Assembly: GCA_947629575.1 (NCBI GenBank)
Contig: CANREF010000003.1
Coordinates: forward strand, 1-64,000
Reading direction: 5' to 3'
DNA from: an uncultured Clostridia bacterium
Lineage (GTDB): Bacteria; Bacillota; Clostridia; Christensenellales; Borkfalkiaceae
DNA length: 64,000 bases
Within the stretch, counting starts at the first letter, position 1. The number at the start of each line of letters is the position of its first letter. A program made the position numbers and the translations under genes. Below, piece after piece: positions 31,455 through 45,661 of the stretch. Under the pieces are notes generated by a model that was not told the DNA's origin, ran no database searches, and worked only from the letters and a program-made list of their open reading frames with translations.

Positions 31455-32390
31455 ATGGAAGCACTCAGGATCGAAAATCTGTATAAGTCCTATGGGGACG
31501 TAAAGGCGGTGAACGGCATCTCCTTCTCGGTAAAGGAGGGGGCGCTGTTCGCCTTTTTGGGCATCAACGGCGCGGGAAAGAGCACCACGATCAACATCAT
31601 CTGCTCCATTCTCAAAAAGGACGGCGGGAAAGTGTTTGTCGGCGGGCACGACCTCGACGAGCATCCCTTCGAGATCAAGCGGGAGCTCGGGGTCGTGTTC
31701 CAGACGAGCGTCCTCGACAGGGAACTCACCGTAAAAGAGAACCTCGACATCCGCACTTCTTTTTACTCCCTTACCAAGGGAGAGAAAAGGCGGAATGTGG
31801 AGGAGATCGCCCGTCTTCTCGAATTGGGACTCATATTGGACCGCCCCGTGAAAAATCTCTCGGGCGGACAGATGCGGCGGGTGGACATCGCCCGCGCCAT
31901 GGTCCACCGCCCGCGGCTCCTCATTTTGGACGAGCCGACGACGGGGCTCGACCCCAAGACCCGTCTTGTCGTCTGGTCGCTCATCGACCGCATCAGAAAC
32001 GAAACGGGCATGACCGTCTTTCTCACCACCCACTATCTTGAAGAGGCGGACAAGGCGACAGACGTCGTGATCATGGACAAGGGCAACATCATCGCGCACG
32101 GCACGCCCAATGAGCTCAAAAACGCCTATTCGCATGATAAACTTATTTGCTACCGCGAGGAAAACGCAGAGCTCGAACGGGCGCTTTCGGCGGAGGGTGC
32201 GGAATTTTCCTACGATAGGGAGCGCGGGGCGTACAGCATCGTCATCGAGAACACGGCGGCGGCAAAGAAGCTCCTTGCCCGCTACGACGGACTTCTGCCC
32301 GATGTGGAGATCCTCAAGGGGGACATGGACGACGTTTTCCTCAATGTCACGGGCAAAAACATGGAACTTTCGGGAGGGGAAGAGGGATGA
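31455..32390 (+). CDS. ABC-2 exporter ATP-binding protein (DrrA-like)
   Basis: ATPase of a drug or lipid exporter. The 311-residue protein has Walker A GINGAGKSTT (residues about 36-45, Ile replacing the usual Pro), Q-loop VVFQTSVLDRELTVKENL, signature LSGGQMRRVDIARAM, Walker B LLILDEPTTGLDP and the H-loop TTHYLEEADKA. A C-terminal domain of about 90 residues after residue 215 is typical of DrrA-type proteins. The start overlaps nothing, 8 bp after the glycosyltransferase; its stop overlaps the permease start by 4 bp. Substrate unknown. Confidence 0.92.
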   Translation: MEALRIENLYKSYGDVKAVNGISFSVKEGALFAFLGINGAGKSTTINIICSILKKDGGKVFVGGHDLDEHPFEIKRELGVVFQTSVLDRELTVKENLDIRTSFYSLTKGEKRRNVEEIARLLELGLILDRPVKNLSGGQMRRVDIARAMVHRPRLLILDEPTTGLDPKTRLVVWSLIDRIRNETGMTVFLTTHYLEEADKATDVVIMDKGNIIAHGTPNELKNAYSHDKLICYREENAELERALSAEGAEFSYDRERGAYSIVIENTAAAKKLLARYDGLLPDVEILKGDMDDVFLNVTGKNMELSGGEEG

Positions 32391-33370
32391 AAACGAGATA
32401 CCCCGACATTTTCCTGCAGCTCACGCGGCGGCATCTTCTCGTCTTTTTCAAAAATAAGATCAGGGTGCTCTACACCCTCTTAGTCCCCGTCATCATCTTC
32501 GTGGTGTACATCTTCTTTCTGCGGGAGCTGGAACTCAGTATGCTGAAGGCGAACTTGCCCGCGGGGGTGGAACTCACGGCAGAGCTTTCCAAATATCTCG
32601 GCACTCTCGTCGATTCGTGGATGCTCTCGGGCATCACGGCGATCTCCGTCATCACCGTATCCCTGCAGACGAATAATGTATTCGTGGAGGACAAACAGAA
32701 CGGCGTCAACCGCGATTTTGCCTCTTCGCCCATTCCGCGCAGCGCGCTCATCGGCAGTTACTTCTTGTTCAACTTTATCGTCACCGTCGTCATATGCGCC
32801 ATTTTCCTGATCATCTGCGGGATCTATCTTGCCTGCCTCGGGGAATTCATGCTCACCTTTGCGAACGTCCTCACCATCTTTGCGGTGCTGCTCTATACCA
32901 CCGTCGCGGCGACGCTCATGACGGTGTTCATCTCCTCCTTCGTCAAGAAAGAGGCGACGATGGCGAGCATCGTAGCGATCTTCTCGACGGCGATCGGATT
33001 TTTGATCGGCGCCTATATGCCCTTCGGGATGCTTCCTGCGGGAATGCAATGGGTGGAGAATTTGTGCGTATTCATCCCGGGCACGCACGGGTGCGCCCTG
33101 ATGCGCTACGCCTTTATGGATACGCCCTTGAACGGGCTCGTCTCCTATCTGCGGGGCGTGGGGATCGCCGAGGCGGAACTCAATGAATTGCTGCAAACGG
33201 TATCTGCGAATTTCGGTTACGATCTGAAGTTCTTCGGCAATATCGTTACGCCGCAATGGCAGGCGGCGGTAAACGCGCTGTTCATCGTCTTCTTCCTCGT
33301 CCTCAATATCGTGACGGGTAAAAGACTTTCCGAAGTCCTCGGCATCGGAAAGAAGAAAAAGAAAAAATAA
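32387..33370 (+). CDS. ABC-2 type permease
   Basis: Membrane partner of the preceding ATPase. The 327-residue protein has six hydrophobic segments: one near residues 25-45 (VLYTLLVPVIIFVVYIFF), a large extracytoplasmic loop, then helices around 85-105, 125-150, 160-185, 190-215 and 295-315. The ABC-2 motif VNRDFASSPIPRSALIGSYFL is present. A run of six lysines ends the protein. A strong terminator follows at 33385. Confidence 0.9.
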   Translation: MKTRYPDIFLQLTRRHLLVFFKNKIRVLYTLLVPVIIFVVYIFFLRELELSMLKANLPAGVELTAELSKYLGTLVDSWMLSGITAISVITVSLQTNNVFVEDKQNGVNRDFASSPIPRSALIGSYFLFNFIVTVVICAIFLIICGIYLACLGEFMLTFANVLTIFAVLLYTTVAATLMTVFISSFVKKEATMASIVAIFSTAIGFLIGAYMPFGMLPAGMQWVENLCVFIPGTHGCALMRYAFMDTPLNGLVSYLRGVGIAEAELNELLQTVSANFGYDLKFFGNIVTPQWQAAVNALFIVFFLVLNIVTGKRLSEVLGIGKKKKKK

Positions 33371-33384
33371 AGGTTGAAAAGAAA

Positions 33385-33425
33385 AGCGCGCCCGCGGCGA
33401 ATATTCGCCGCGGGCGCGCTGTTTT
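33385..33425. terminator. Bidirectional terminator between ABC permease and radA
   Basis: A 36-bp perfect palindrome (33385-33420) with AGCGCGCCCGCGGCGAAT as one arm, followed by GTTTTATCC on the plus strand and preceded by AAAAG, so it can serve the convergent radA transcript too. Confidence 0.85.
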
Positions 33426-33436
33426 ATCCAATACAG

Positions 33437-34792
33437 TCAGAACAATTCCTTGATCATTTGCGAGACGTAGGAGACTGGGACGAGCTCGAGCTTTCCCTTG
33501 AACTTCTCGCACGCCTTCATGTTTTTGGAGGGAAGGATGACCTTCTTAAATCCCATTTTCAGGCACTCGTTCACCCGCTTTTCGGCGAAGTTCACGCCGC
33601 GCACTTCGCCCGTGAGCCCCACTTCGCCGAAGAGTGCCACTTCCTTTCCGATGGGAAGCATCCGCTCGGCGCTCGCGAGGGCGGCGCACACGGCAAGATC
33701 GGCGCTCGGCTCGTTGAGCCTGATCCCGCCCATTGCATTGAGGTAGATATCCTGCGCACCGAGGGGAAGCCCGCACCGCTTTTCGAGCACCGCGATGAGC
33801 ACGATGAGACGGTTGAGATCCACCCCCAAGGACATTCTGCGCGGAAGTCCGTAAGAAGTCTTTGCCATGAGCGTTTGGATCTCCACCATCATGCAACGGT
33901 TTCCCGTCTCGCTGGGGGTCACCGCAGCTCCCGCCGCTTCCCCGCGCGAATCGGAGAGGAAGAGGGAGGCATAGTCGCTCACGCCGAAGATCCCTTCCCC
34001 CGTCATTTCAAACACGCCCACCTCCTGCACCGAGCCGAAGCGGTTCTTCACCGAGCGTAAGATTTTGAAGTTCTCCGTCCGCTCCCCCTCGAAATAGAGG
34101 ACGGTATCCATGATGTGCTCGAGAACTTTCGGACCTGCGAGCGTGCCTTCCTTTGTGACGTGCCCGATGATGAAGAAGGTGATGCCGCGGGATTTTGCGA
34201 TGCGCATGAGCTTACTTGCGCATTCGCGCACCTGTCCCACGCTGCCCGCCGAAGAGGAGAGCGCCTCGGTATACACCGCCTGAATGGAGTCGATGATGAC
34301 ATATTCCATGCCGTCGAACGCTTCCTCCGCGTTGTCGAGACAGGTCTCGTTGAGCAGGAGAAGATCGTCCGAGTTGAGCCCCAAGCGTTCGCAGCGGAGC
34401 TTCACTTGCGAACAGCTCTCCTCGGCGGAGAGATAGAGGACCTTGTGCTCCTTTGCAAGGTGCGCCGCGACCTGCGTGAGAATGGTGGACTTGCCCACCC
34501 CGGGGTCTCCTCCCACGAGCACGAGCGACCCGCGCACGATCCCGCCGCCGAGCACCACATCGAGTTCCGAAATGCCCGAGGAGACCCGCTCGAACTTCTC
34601 GAACTTCACCTGAGAGAGGGGAAGGGGACGGGCGGAAAGTGCGGGACGGTATGACTTTTTCGCGGGTAGGGCGGGCGCTACGGCCTCTTCTATGAGGGTA
34701 TTGAACTTCCCGCAATCGGGGCATCTCCCCAACCATTTGGGGCTCGTGTAGCCGCATTCGTTGCATACAAATTGTGTCGTCGTCTTTGGCAT
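33437..34792 (-). CDS. radA: DNA repair protein RadA
   Basis: RecA-like branch-migration helicase for recombination intermediates. The 451-residue protein has the N-terminal C4 zinc finger (CNECGYTSPKWLGRCPDCGKF), Walker A GGDPGVGKST, ESCSQVKLR, the RadA-specific KNRFGSVQEVGVFEM motif and a C-terminal Lon-protease-like domain (GVDLNRLIVLIAVLEKR to VILPSKNMKACEKFKG). Normal length. It lies downstream of rqcP-ispDF on the same strand after a 155-bp repeat-bearing gap and converges on the ABC exporter genes. Confidence 0.96.
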   Translation of the reverse strand: MPKTTTQFVCNECGYTSPKWLGRCPDCGKFNTLIEEAVAPALPAKKSYRPALSARPLPLSQVKFEKFERVSSGISELDVVLGGGIVRGSLVLVGGDPGVGKSTILTQVAAHLAKEHKVLYLSAEESCSQVKLRCERLGLNSDDLLLLNETCLDNAEEAFDGMEYVIIDSIQAVYTEALSSSAGSVGQVRECASKLMRIAKSRGITFFIIGHVTKEGTLAGPKVLEHIMDTVLYFEGERTENFKILRSVKNRFGSVQEVGVFEMTGEGIFGVSDYASLFLSDSRGEAAGAAVTPSETGNRCMMVEIQTLMAKTSYGLPRRMSLGVDLNRLIVLIAVLEKRCGLPLGAQDIYLNAMGGIRLNEPSADLAVCAALASAERMLPIGKEVALFGEVGLTGEVRGVNFAEKRVNECLKMGFKKVILPSKNMKACEKFKGKLELVPVSYVSQMIKELF

Positions 34793-34947
34793 GATATTTT
34801 TTCCTTAATTTTTGTAATGTTTTCCGTGCGCCTTGGCTCCCCTCACAGGGGAGCTCCGCCGCAGGCGGTGAGGGGTTTTTAACCCTTTCGGCGCTTACGC
34901 GCCACTTTCCCTGTAAGGGACAGCAAGAGTTAGAACTTTTTTCGTCT
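34793..34947. repeat. Family B-like repeat between ispDF and radA
   Basis: It contains GGCTCCCCTCACAGGGGAGC, CCGCCGCAGGCGG, a GTGAGGGGTTTTT end, CGGCGCTTACGCGCC and TTTCCCTGTAAGGGACAG. The internal hairpin followed by T residues could end or attenuate transcripts. No gene. Confidence 0.55.
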
Positions 34948-36093
34948 CTATCCGCGGTTCGCTGCTAAGAGTACCATGGCATAAGAGGTGATGCCGCGGC
35001 CTTCGCCGATATATCCGAGCTTTTCATTCGTTCCCGCGGCGATCGCGACGTTTTCGCAGGACAGGGCGGCGCGCAGATTTTCCCGCATTTTTTCGATGTA
35101 AGGGGAGAGACGGGGGAGTTCGCACAGAACGGAGATCGAGACGTTTTGTACCGAAAAACCGTGTACGTATACCATTTTCATGACCTCGGCGAGCAATTCC
35201 ATGCTGTTTGCGCCCCTGTACTTCGGGTCGATATCGGGGAAGAAATACCCGATGTCCCGCTCGCCGATCGCGGAGAGCAGCGCGTCCATGAGGGCGTGCA
35301 CCAAGACGTCCCCGTCGCTGTGCGCTTTCAAGGCGCGGTTGGAGGGAATCGTCACCCCGCCGAGGGTGATATAGTTCAAATTGAGCCGCGCGATACCGCG
35401 GTCGATCTCTTCCTGATGATCGAAGGCGTGGGTATCCACGCCGAAGCCCACGCGTTCGGCAGGGTAGAAGTCCTCGGCGTATGTCAGCTTTTTATTGGTA
35501 CGTTCCCCCAAAACGAGGACGGGCGCGCCGATATAGGCGGCATATACCCCGCTGTCGTCGGTGAATGCGTCCGCGCGGTTCTGCGCAAAGGCGCGCTCGT
35601 AGGCCGAGAGCAGTTCCCGCGTGCGGAAGCCCTGCGGCGTCTGGATATGGTAGACATGTTCCCGCGGGGGGAGTTCATACCCGCCGTCATGGGCAAAGAC
35701 AACGGTGTCCGTCGCGGAGACCGCTGCGATCCCGCTGCCGTGTTCCTGCACGCTTTTTATCACCCGTTTTACGGTTTCCGCCGTGACGAAGGGACGCGCC
35801 GCGTCGTGAATGAGCACGATGTCGCCCTTCGCCCCCTTCAACGCATGGAATACGCTCTCCATGCGGGTCGCCCCGCCGAGCACCGTCCGCCCGTTTTCAT
35901 ATTGCGAGAGCAGGGGAAGGACGCTCGCCTCGTCCTCCTTGCGGCAGACGACGAGGATCTCGTCTGCGTAGGGGGAGAACGCGGAGAGGGAATAGCACAG
36001 AACGGGCATCCCGTTCAGTTCGCGCAGGACCTTGTTTTCCTCAAAGCCCGTCCGCGTGCCCCTTCCCGCAGCGCAGATGATGACAGACGTCAT
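34948..36093 (-). CDS. ispDF: Bifunctional IspD-IspF (MEP isoprenoid pathway)
   Basis: A fusion of two enzymes of the non-mevalonate pathway. Residues 1-220 are 2-C-methyl-D-erythritol 4-phosphate cytidylyltransferase (IICAAGRGTRTGFEENKVL, GGATRMESV, LIHDAARPFV, DTVVFAHDG). Residues about 228-381 are 2-C-methyl-D-erythritol 2,4-cyclodiphosphate synthase (VGFGVDTHAFD, HSDGDVLVHALMDALL, DIGYFFPDIDPKYRGANS, NVAIAAGTNEKLGYIGEGRGI). The two catalyse steps either side of IspE, which is not in the window. The frame is continuous, so this is a genuine fusion. AAGGAG precedes the start, inside the end of rqcP. Confidence 0.95.
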   Translation of the reverse strand: MTSVIICAAGRGTRTGFEENKVLRELNGMPVLCYSLSAFSPYADEILVVCRKEDEASVLPLLSQYENGRTVLGGATRMESVFHALKGAKGDIVLIHDAARPFVTAETVKRVIKSVQEHGSGIAAVSATDTVVFAHDGGYELPPREHVYHIQTPQGFRTRELLSAYERAFAQNRADAFTDDSGVYAAYIGAPVLVLGERTNKKLTYAEDFYPAERVGFGVDTHAFDHQEEIDRGIARLNLNYITLGGVTIPSNRALKAHSDGDVLVHALMDALLSAIGERDIGYFFPDIDPKYRGANSMELLAEVMKMVYVHGFSVQNVSISVLCELPRLSPYIEKMRENLRAALSCENVAIAAGTNEKLGYIGEGRGITSYAMVLLAANRG

Positions 36094-36105
36094 GATAATA
36101 TCTCC

Positions 36106-36348
36106 TTATGATATGATCTCGTACAAACTTGCGGCTTCGTCCTTTTTCACCGTCTCCTTGAGTTCCAGCACGCGGAAGCGCACCGTGCCCGACACGTAGT
36201 CGAGCTCCACAACGTCGCCCACTTTCAGGCGATAGGCGGGCTTTACCACCTTTCCGTTCACCGAAATTTTCCCCGCGTCGGCGGCTTCCTGCGCCACCGT
36301 CCGCCTCTTCAGAATGCGGCTCACCTTGAGAAATTTGTCGATTCGCAT
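36106..36348 (-). CDS. rqcP: RqcP, S4-domain ribosome quality control factor
   Basis: An 80-residue protein consisting of one S4 RNA-binding domain: MRIDKFLKVSRILKRRTVAQ, then ISVNGKVVKPAYRLKVGDVVEL and a C-terminal KKDEAASLYEII. It closely follows the Firmicute RqcP (YabO/Hsp15 homologue) pattern. RqcP helps RqcH add alanine tails on stalled 50S complexes. GGGAGGAAGG lies directly upstream of the ATG. It is the first gene of the minus-strand unit with ispDF. Confidence 0.9.
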   Translation of the reverse strand: MRIDKFLKVSRILKRRTVAQEAADAGKISVNGKVVKPAYRLKVGDVVELDYVSGTVRFRVLELKETVKKDEAASLYEIIS

Positions 36349-36410
36349 ACCTTCCTCCCATTTTCGGCGAAAAAATCGTTAAAAATTTATTTTTCCGCAC
36401 ATAAAACCGA

Positions 36411-36439
36411 TTGACTTATTTTGGCGCGTGGGTTATAAT
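36411..36439 (+). promoter_or_regulatory. Promoter for rpoBC
   Basis: TTGACT (36411-36416), 17-bp spacer, TATAAT (36434-36439). The leader of over 200 nt contains the hairpin GCGCTCCTTC-CCGGGA-GAAGGGCGC (36471-36495). Confidence 0.8.
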
Positions 36440-36469
36440 TACATACTGTATTATTATGCTCGGGCAATA

Positions 36470-36496
36470 GGCGCTCCTTCCCGGGAGAAGGGCGCA
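36470..36496 (+). promoter_or_regulatory. Leader hairpin of rpoB mRNA
   Basis: GGCGCTCCTTC (36470-36480) and GAAGGGCGC (36487-36495) pair with one mismatch around CCGGGA. It is not followed by a T run. It could be an RNA-binding or processing site. Confidence 0.4.
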
Positions 36497-36517
36497 GAGC
36501 GGTAAAACATCTTTTTC

Positions 36518-36546
36518 ATTATAACTTTTTCCGAACGTTTTGTAAA
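36518..36546 (-). promoter_or_regulatory. Promoter for rqcP-ispDF, facing the rpoB promoter
   Basis: Minus strand: TTTACA (36546-36541), 17-bp spacer, TATAAT (36523-36518). Transcription would run left across the rpoB promoter region, giving overlapping antisense leaders. Confidence 0.65.
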
Positions 36547-36653
36547 GGGGAAAAAGAGAAAAATTTTCGGTAGCATTTCGATTTTTATCGATGAAAAGAT
36601 ATACTCGGTAGATCGTCAATGATAACAAATAAAAAAAGGAGTTAAATTGACGG

Positions 36654-40928
<4,275 letters not shown>

Positions 40929-40941
40929 TGGGAGGCAGAAT

Positions 40942-43900
40942 ATGTACGAATTAAATGATTTCAACAGCATTCAGATCAGCGTAGCATCTCCCGAAAAAAT
41001 CAGGGAATGGTCTTACGGGGAAGTCACAAAACCCGAGACGATCAACTACCGCACCCAAAAGCCGGAGCGGGACGGGCTCTTCTGCGAGAAGATCTTCGGA
41101 CCGACGAAGGATTGGGAATGTCACTGCGGTAAATACAAACGTATCCGTTATAAGGGGCTCGTCTGCGAAAAGTGCGGCGTGGAAGTCACCCGCGCCAAGG
41201 TGAGAAGGGAACGCATGGGGCATATCGAGCTCGCAGCTCCCGTCTCCCATATCTGGTATTTCCGCGGCGTGCCTTCCAAGATCGGTCTCCTTCTCGATAT
41301 GGGGCCCAAGGCGCTCGAGCAGGTCATCTATTTCGCCGCATACGTCGTACTCGATCCCGGCACGCTGGAAAATTACAACTACGCGCTCGAGGAAGAGGCG
41401 GGCGAAAACGGCGAGACCGTCTGCAAGCTCGTCGTATACAAGTGCAATAATATAGAGGGCGCGCGCGAAGCGAGGACGGTCGTCTACACCCGCGAACTGA
41501 GCGGCAAGAACGAATTCGATAAACTCAATTCCAACATCTATGCGCCGCTGTTCTCGGCAAAGAAATGCTCCATCATCAACGACGCGATGCTGCGCGAGTA
41601 CAACGAGATCTTCCCCGACGACGCTCCCCGCCTCAAAGTGGGCATGGGCGCCGAGGCGATCCGCGAGCTCTTGATGGCGATCGATCTCGACAAGGAGAGC
41701 GCCGAGGCAAAGGCGATCATCGACAGCAATGCGACAGGGCCCAAGCGCGTGAAGGCGATCAAGCGCATCGAGATCGTGGAGGCATTCCGCAAGAGCGGAA
41801 ACCGTCCCGAGTGGATGGTGCTCACCGTTCTCCCCGTGATCCCGCCTGATCTTCGTCCCATGGTCCAGCTCGACGGCGGCAGATTCGCCTCCTCCGACCT
41901 CAACGACCTCTATCGGCGGGTCATCAACCGCAACAACCGCTTGAAGCGCATGATCGAGCTCGGCGCGCCCGAGATGATCGTCAAGAACGAGAAGCGTATG
42001 CTTCAGGAAGCGGTAGACGCCCTCATCGACAACGGCAGGAGGGGCAAGCCGCTGAGCGGACCTTCCAACCGTGAACTCAAATCCCTTTCGGGACTTCTCC
42101 GCGGCAAGCAGGGCAGATTCCGTCAGAACCTGCTCGGCAAGCGCGTGGACTACTCGGGCCGTTCGGTCATCGTCGTCGGTCCGGAACTCAAGATCTACCA
42201 GTGCGGCCTTCCCAAGGAAATGGCGATCGAGCTGTTCAAGCCCTTTGTCATGAAGCGCCTTGTGGAGACGAACAAGTGCCACAATATCAAGAGCGCCAAA
42301 CGCACCGTGGAGAAGGGGAAGGACTTCGTTTGGGACGTCCTCGAAGAGGTCATCAAAGATCACCCCGTTCTTCTGAACCGTGCGCCCACCCTGCACCGTC
42401 TGTCCATTCAGGCATTCGAACCCATTCTGATCGAGGGCAGAGCGATCAAGATCTCGCCCCTCGTCTGCGGTCCTTTCAATGCGGACTTCGACGGCGACCA
42501 AATGGCGGTCCACCTTCCCCTGTCCATCGAAGCGCAGGCGGAAGCAAGGTTTTTGATGCTCTCCGCGAACAACATTCTGAAGCTCGCGGACGGCAAATCG
42601 GTCATGAGCCCCACGCAGGACATGATCATCGGCGCGTACTACCTCACCATTCTCAGAAGGGAAGAGGGGAAGCGGTACGACGATCAGGGGCGTCCGGACG
42701 AAAACGGAGAGATCTACGTTCCGCCCATCTATGCTTCTTTCGATGAGGCGCTCATGAGCTATCAACTCAAGGACGTGCACTGTCAGGATGAGATCTACGT
42801 CCGCCGCACGGTACAGCTGCCCGAGAAGTTCGCCTCGCTCGAACTTCCCTACGAGAAAACGTTCACCCGCGATGAGGCCGTTCCCAACAACGGGCTCAGA
42901 GGACACGTCGCCGTTTGGGAAGACGAGAAGACGGGCGCGCGTTATGTCTCGGGCGTGCTCAAGACGACGGTCGGCAGGATCATCTATAACGACAACATGC
43001 CTCAGGATCTCGGCTTCGTCAATCGCGAGAATCCCGAGGACTATCTGAAGCTTGAGCTTTCCACCGAGTTCATCGGCGGGGCGCGCGCCATCGGCAAGAA
43101 GCACCTTTCGCGCATCGTCGAGGCTTGCTTCAAGACGGGTTATGCTCCCAAGGCGTCCGCCGTGCTCGACGCGATCAAGGAACGTGGCTATAAATATTCG
43201 ACTATCGCGGCGCTCACGACTTCCGTCTTCGATATGAAGATCCCCGAGGAGAAGGAGGAGATCGTCACCAAGGCAGAGGCGGACGTTGCGAAGATCTCCA
43301 AGAAGTACGCGCGCGGACTTCTGAAGGAAGACGAGCGCTACCATGCGGTCATCGACGTTTGGGACGACGCAACGGATAAGGTCGCGAGCCTCCTCAAAAA
43401 GCAGGGCGAGCGGGATAAGTTCAACCCCATCTGGATGATGGCGGATTCGGGCGCCCGCGGCTCTATCGACCAGATCAAACAGCTCTCGGGGATGCGCGGG
43501 CTCATGGTGAACCCGCAGGGCAGAAAGATCGAAGTCCCCGTCAAATCCTGTTTCAGAAACGGACTTTCCGTTCTCGAGTATTTCATTTCCTCCCACGGCG
43601 GAAGAAAAGGTCTTGCCGATACCGCACTGAAAACGGCGGACTCGGGCTATCTTACACGCCGTCTCGTGGACGTCTCGCAGGACGTCATCGTGCGCGAAGA
43701 GGATTGCTATGCGGGCAAACAGCCCCGCGGCACGCGCATCCGCGCCATCGTCGGCCCGAACGGCGAGATGATCGAGTCCCTTGAGGACCGCCTCACGGGC
43801 AGATTCGCCGCGGAGAATCTCACGGACGCACAGGGCGAGATCATCGTCCCCGTCAACGAGATGATCACCGAAGCCAAGGCAAAGCAGATCGCCGCTCTTG

Positions 43901-44967
43901 CGAAAGAAGCGGAGAGCCTCTATGCCCGTCTCTCGGAGGAGGGCGCAGCCATTCCCGCCTATGTCATGCAGTATAAGGACGGCGTGAATATCCGCTCTAT
44001 CTTCAACTGCAATACCCGCTTCGGCGTCTGCGCGAAGTGCTACGGCAAGAACATGGCAACGACCCTTCCCATCAAGGTGGGCGAGGCGGTCGGCGTCATC
44101 GCGGCGCAGTCCATCGGCGAACCCGGCACTCAGCTCACGATGAGAACCTTCCACACGGGCGGTATCGCGGCGACGGGGGACATCACCCAAGGTCTTCCCC
44201 GCGTCGAGGAGCTCTTCGAGGCGAGAAAGCCCAAGGGCGTCGCCACGATCTGCGAAGTCCGCGGCAGGGTCAATGTGATCAAGGCGGACGACAGCGACGA
44301 TAAACTCAACCACATTCAGGTCTTCGACCTCGACACGAAGGAACTCATCAAGGAGTACAAACTTCCCTACAATGCCGAGATCAAGGTGGAGTCGAACACG
44401 GAGATCATGCCGGGCGCATTGCTCAACGCAGGCTCGGTCAACCCGCAGGACATCATTCGCGTCGAAGGCGTGAAGGGCGTGCAGGATTATATTCTGGAAC
44501 AGGTCCAGTCGGTCTACCGTTCGCAGGGCGTCGATATCAACGACAAGCACGTCGAGATCATCGTCCGTCAGATGCTCAGAAAGGTGCGCATCGAAAACGC
44601 GGGCACGACGGATATGCTTCCCGGGCAGCTCGTGGATATGTTTACCTTTGAGGAGCAGAACGAGAAGACGATCGTCTCGGGCGGAATTCCCGCCACGGCA
44701 AAGAGGGTGCTGCTCGGCATCACCAAGGCGGCGCTCGCCACGGACAGTTTCCTCTCTGCAGCCTCCTTCCAGGAGACGTCGAGAGTGCTCACCGAGGCCG
44801 CGATCTGCACCAAGCGCGACCCGCTCATCGGGCTCAAGGAGAACGTCATCATCGGCAAGCTCATCCCCGCGGGCACGGGCATGAAGGAATACAAGAATGT
44901 TTCCGTTCAGACCACGGGCAGATACACCGACATCATGATGGACGAAACGGCGGTAGCCGAGGAGTGA
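40942..44967 (+). CDS. rpoC: RNA polymerase beta' subunit
   Basis: The 1341-residue largest core subunit. It has the N-terminal zinc ribbon [21 protein letters not shown], the active-site metal motif [12 protein letters not shown] (about residues 512-523), the trigger-loop/bridge-helix regions ([12 protein letters not shown]-like [20 protein letters not shown], then [28 protein letters not shown]) and the second zinc site with CAKCYG. I chose the ATG at 40942 with GGGAGG upstream; the longer frame from 40891 lies in the end of rpoB. No rpsL/rpsG/fusA genes follow, unlike the common Firmicute layout. Confidence 0.98.
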   Translation: MYELNDFNSIQISVASPEKIREWSYGEVTKPETINYRTQKPERDGLFCEKIFGPTKDWECHCGKYKRIRYKGLVCEKCGVEVTRAKVRRERMGHIELAAPVSHIWYFRGVPSKIGLLLDMGPKALEQVIYFAAYVVLDPGTLENYNYALEEEAGENGETVCKLVVYKCNNIEGAREARTVVYTRELSGKNEFDKLNSNIYAPLFSAKKCSIINDAMLREYNEIFPDDAPRLKVGMGAEAIRELLMAIDLDKESAEAKAIIDSNATGPKRVKAIKRIEIVEAFRKSGNRPEWMVLTVLPVIPPDLRPMVQLDGGRFASSDLNDLYRRVINRNNRLKRMIELGAPEMIVKNEKRMLQEAVDALIDNGRRGKPLSGPSNRELKSLSGLLRGKQGRFRQNLLGKRVDYSGRSVIVVGPELKIYQCGLPKEMAIELFKPFVMKRLVETNKCHNIKSAKRTVEKGKDFVWDVLEEVIKDHPVLLNRAPTLHRLSIQAFEPILIEGRAIKISPLVCGPFNADFDGDQMAVHLPLSIEAQAEARFLMLSANNILKLADGKSVMSPTQDMIIGAYYLTILRREEGKRYDDQGRPDENGEIYVPPIYASFDEALMSYQLKDVHCQDEIYVRRTVQLPEKFASLELPYEKTFTRDEAVPNNGLRGHVAVWEDEKTGARYVSGVLKTTVGRIIYNDNMPQDLGFVNRENPEDYLKLELSTEFIGGARAIGKKHLSRIVEACFKTGYAPKASAVLDAIKERGYKYSTIAALTTSVFDMKIPEEKEEIVTKAEADVAKISKKYARGLLKEDERYHAVIDVWDDATDKVASLLKKQGERDKFNPIWMMADSGARGSIDQIKQLSGMRGLMVNPQGRKIEVPVKSCFRNGLSVLEYFISSHGGRKGLADTALKTADSGYLTRRLVDVSQDVIVREEDCYAGKQPRGTRIRAIVGPNGEMIESLEDRLTGRFAAENLTDAQGEIIVPVNEMITEAKAKQIAALAKEAESLYARLSEEGAAIPAYVMQYKDGVNIRSIFNCNTRFGVCAKCYGKNMATTLPIKVGEAVGVIAAQSIGEPGTQLTMRTFHTGGIAATGDITQGLPRVEELFEARKPKGVATICEVRGRVNVIKADDSDDKLNHIQVFDLDTKELIKEYKLPYNAEIKVESNTEIMPGALLNAGSVNPQDIIRVEGVKGVQDYILEQVQSVYRSQGVDINDKHVEIIVRQMLRKVRIENAGTTDMLPGQLVDMFTFEEQNEKTIVSGGIPATAKRVLLGITKAALATDSFLSAASFQETSRVLTEAAICTKRDPLIGLKENVIIGKLIPAGTGMKEYKNVSVQTTGRYTDIMMDETAVAEE

Positions 44968-44991
44968 TCTCCTTCGGGGCGACAATCGAAA

Positions 44992-45051
44992 TATCGTTGA
45001 TATATTAACGATAAAATGTAAAACGAACGCCGCGGCAAAACTGCCGCGGCG
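44992..45051 (+). terminator. Hairpins after rpoC
   Basis: An AT-rich hairpin TATCGTT/AACGATA (44992-45013) is followed by CGCCGCGGCA-AAAC-TGCCGCGGCG (45028-45051) with GATTTG after it. The second stem is strong, but the T run is poor. Confidence 0.55.
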
Positions 45052-45150
45052 ATTTGCTGTCAGTTAATTTATTGGTAAGAGGTGGGGGAGCGGGGAACGC
45101 CGTAACGCAAAAAAACCGTATGCGCATAAAATGTAGTGCGGCAAGACGTC

Positions 45151-45164
45151 CGTAAAATTTTACG
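45151..45164. promoter_or_regulatory. Perfect 14-bp palindrome CGTAAAATTTTACG before Cys-rich gene
   Basis: CGTAAAATTTTACG at 45151-45164, a dyad ending 4 nt before GAGGT, the ribosome binding site of the next gene. It is a candidate repressor or metal-sensor operator. No clear -35/-10 pair is visible. Confidence 0.5.
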
Positions 45165-45178
45165 ACAGAGGTCAGTTT

Positions 45179-45559
45179 ATGTGTAACACTTGTAATTCCT
45201 GCGGCAACAACGGCTGCGGGTGCAACAACGGCAATAACGGCAACGGCTGCGGGTGCGGCTGCGATGTGCTTCTCAACACCTTAAAGAATCTCTTCGCTCC
45301 CATCGGCGGCTGCAATTGCGGCTGCGGTTGCCGCAACTGCATGGGCGGCGGAACGCTGTATCTCGTGAACAATCTCGGCGCAGTGCCTGTTCAGACGGGA
45401 AACACGGGCTGCGGCTGCAACAACGGGAATGGCGGCAATAACGGCTGCGGCTGCAACAACGGAAATAACGGTTGCGGGTGCGGCTGTAACAGATGTCAGA
45501 CCGCCGACGCCTACTACGTAAGACAGTACGCGCTCTGCGGCTGCGGCTGCAACGGTTGA
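45179..45559 (+). CDS. Cysteine/glycine/asparagine-rich small protein
   Basis: I do not recognise a named family. The 126-residue protein has 24 cysteines, mostly as CGC or CGCGC blocks separated by NNGNNG spacers: at residues 2-28, in the middle ([12 protein letters not shown]), and in two C-terminal arrays ending ALCGCGCNG. Two ordinary segments, [16 protein letters not shown] and [20 protein letters not shown], interrupt them. There is no signal peptide. Such composition suggests metal binding or a disulfide-crosslinked structural (coat-like) protein. GAGGT precedes the ATG. It stands alone between rpoC and fic. Confidence 0.8.
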   Translation: MCNTCNSCGNNGCGCNNGNNGNGCGCGCDVLLNTLKNLFAPIGGCNCGCGCRNCMGGGTLYLVNNLGAVPVQTGNTGCGCNNGNGGNNGCGCNNGNNGCGCGCNRCQTADAYYVRQYALCGCGCNG

Positions 45560-45615
45560 GAAATAAACGGAGATCCCGCGGGATGTCCATAGGGATTCGG
45601 AAATTAAGCGGCTTG

Positions 45616-45640
45616 GCGGTTAGTCAAACCGCTTATTTTG
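45616..45640 (+). terminator. Terminator after Cys-rich gene
   Basis: GCGGTT (45616-45621), loop AGTCA, AACCGC (45627-45632), followed by TTATTTTG. Confidence 0.65.
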
Positions 45641-45661
45641 TACAAATGGCAAAAATGTCCT

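Noticed and set aside
40951-44985. 1344-codon minus-strand open frame opposite rpoC
   Set aside because: Length results from codon bias of rpoC on the other strand; no family motif, no ribosome binding site, and rpoC is beyond doubt.
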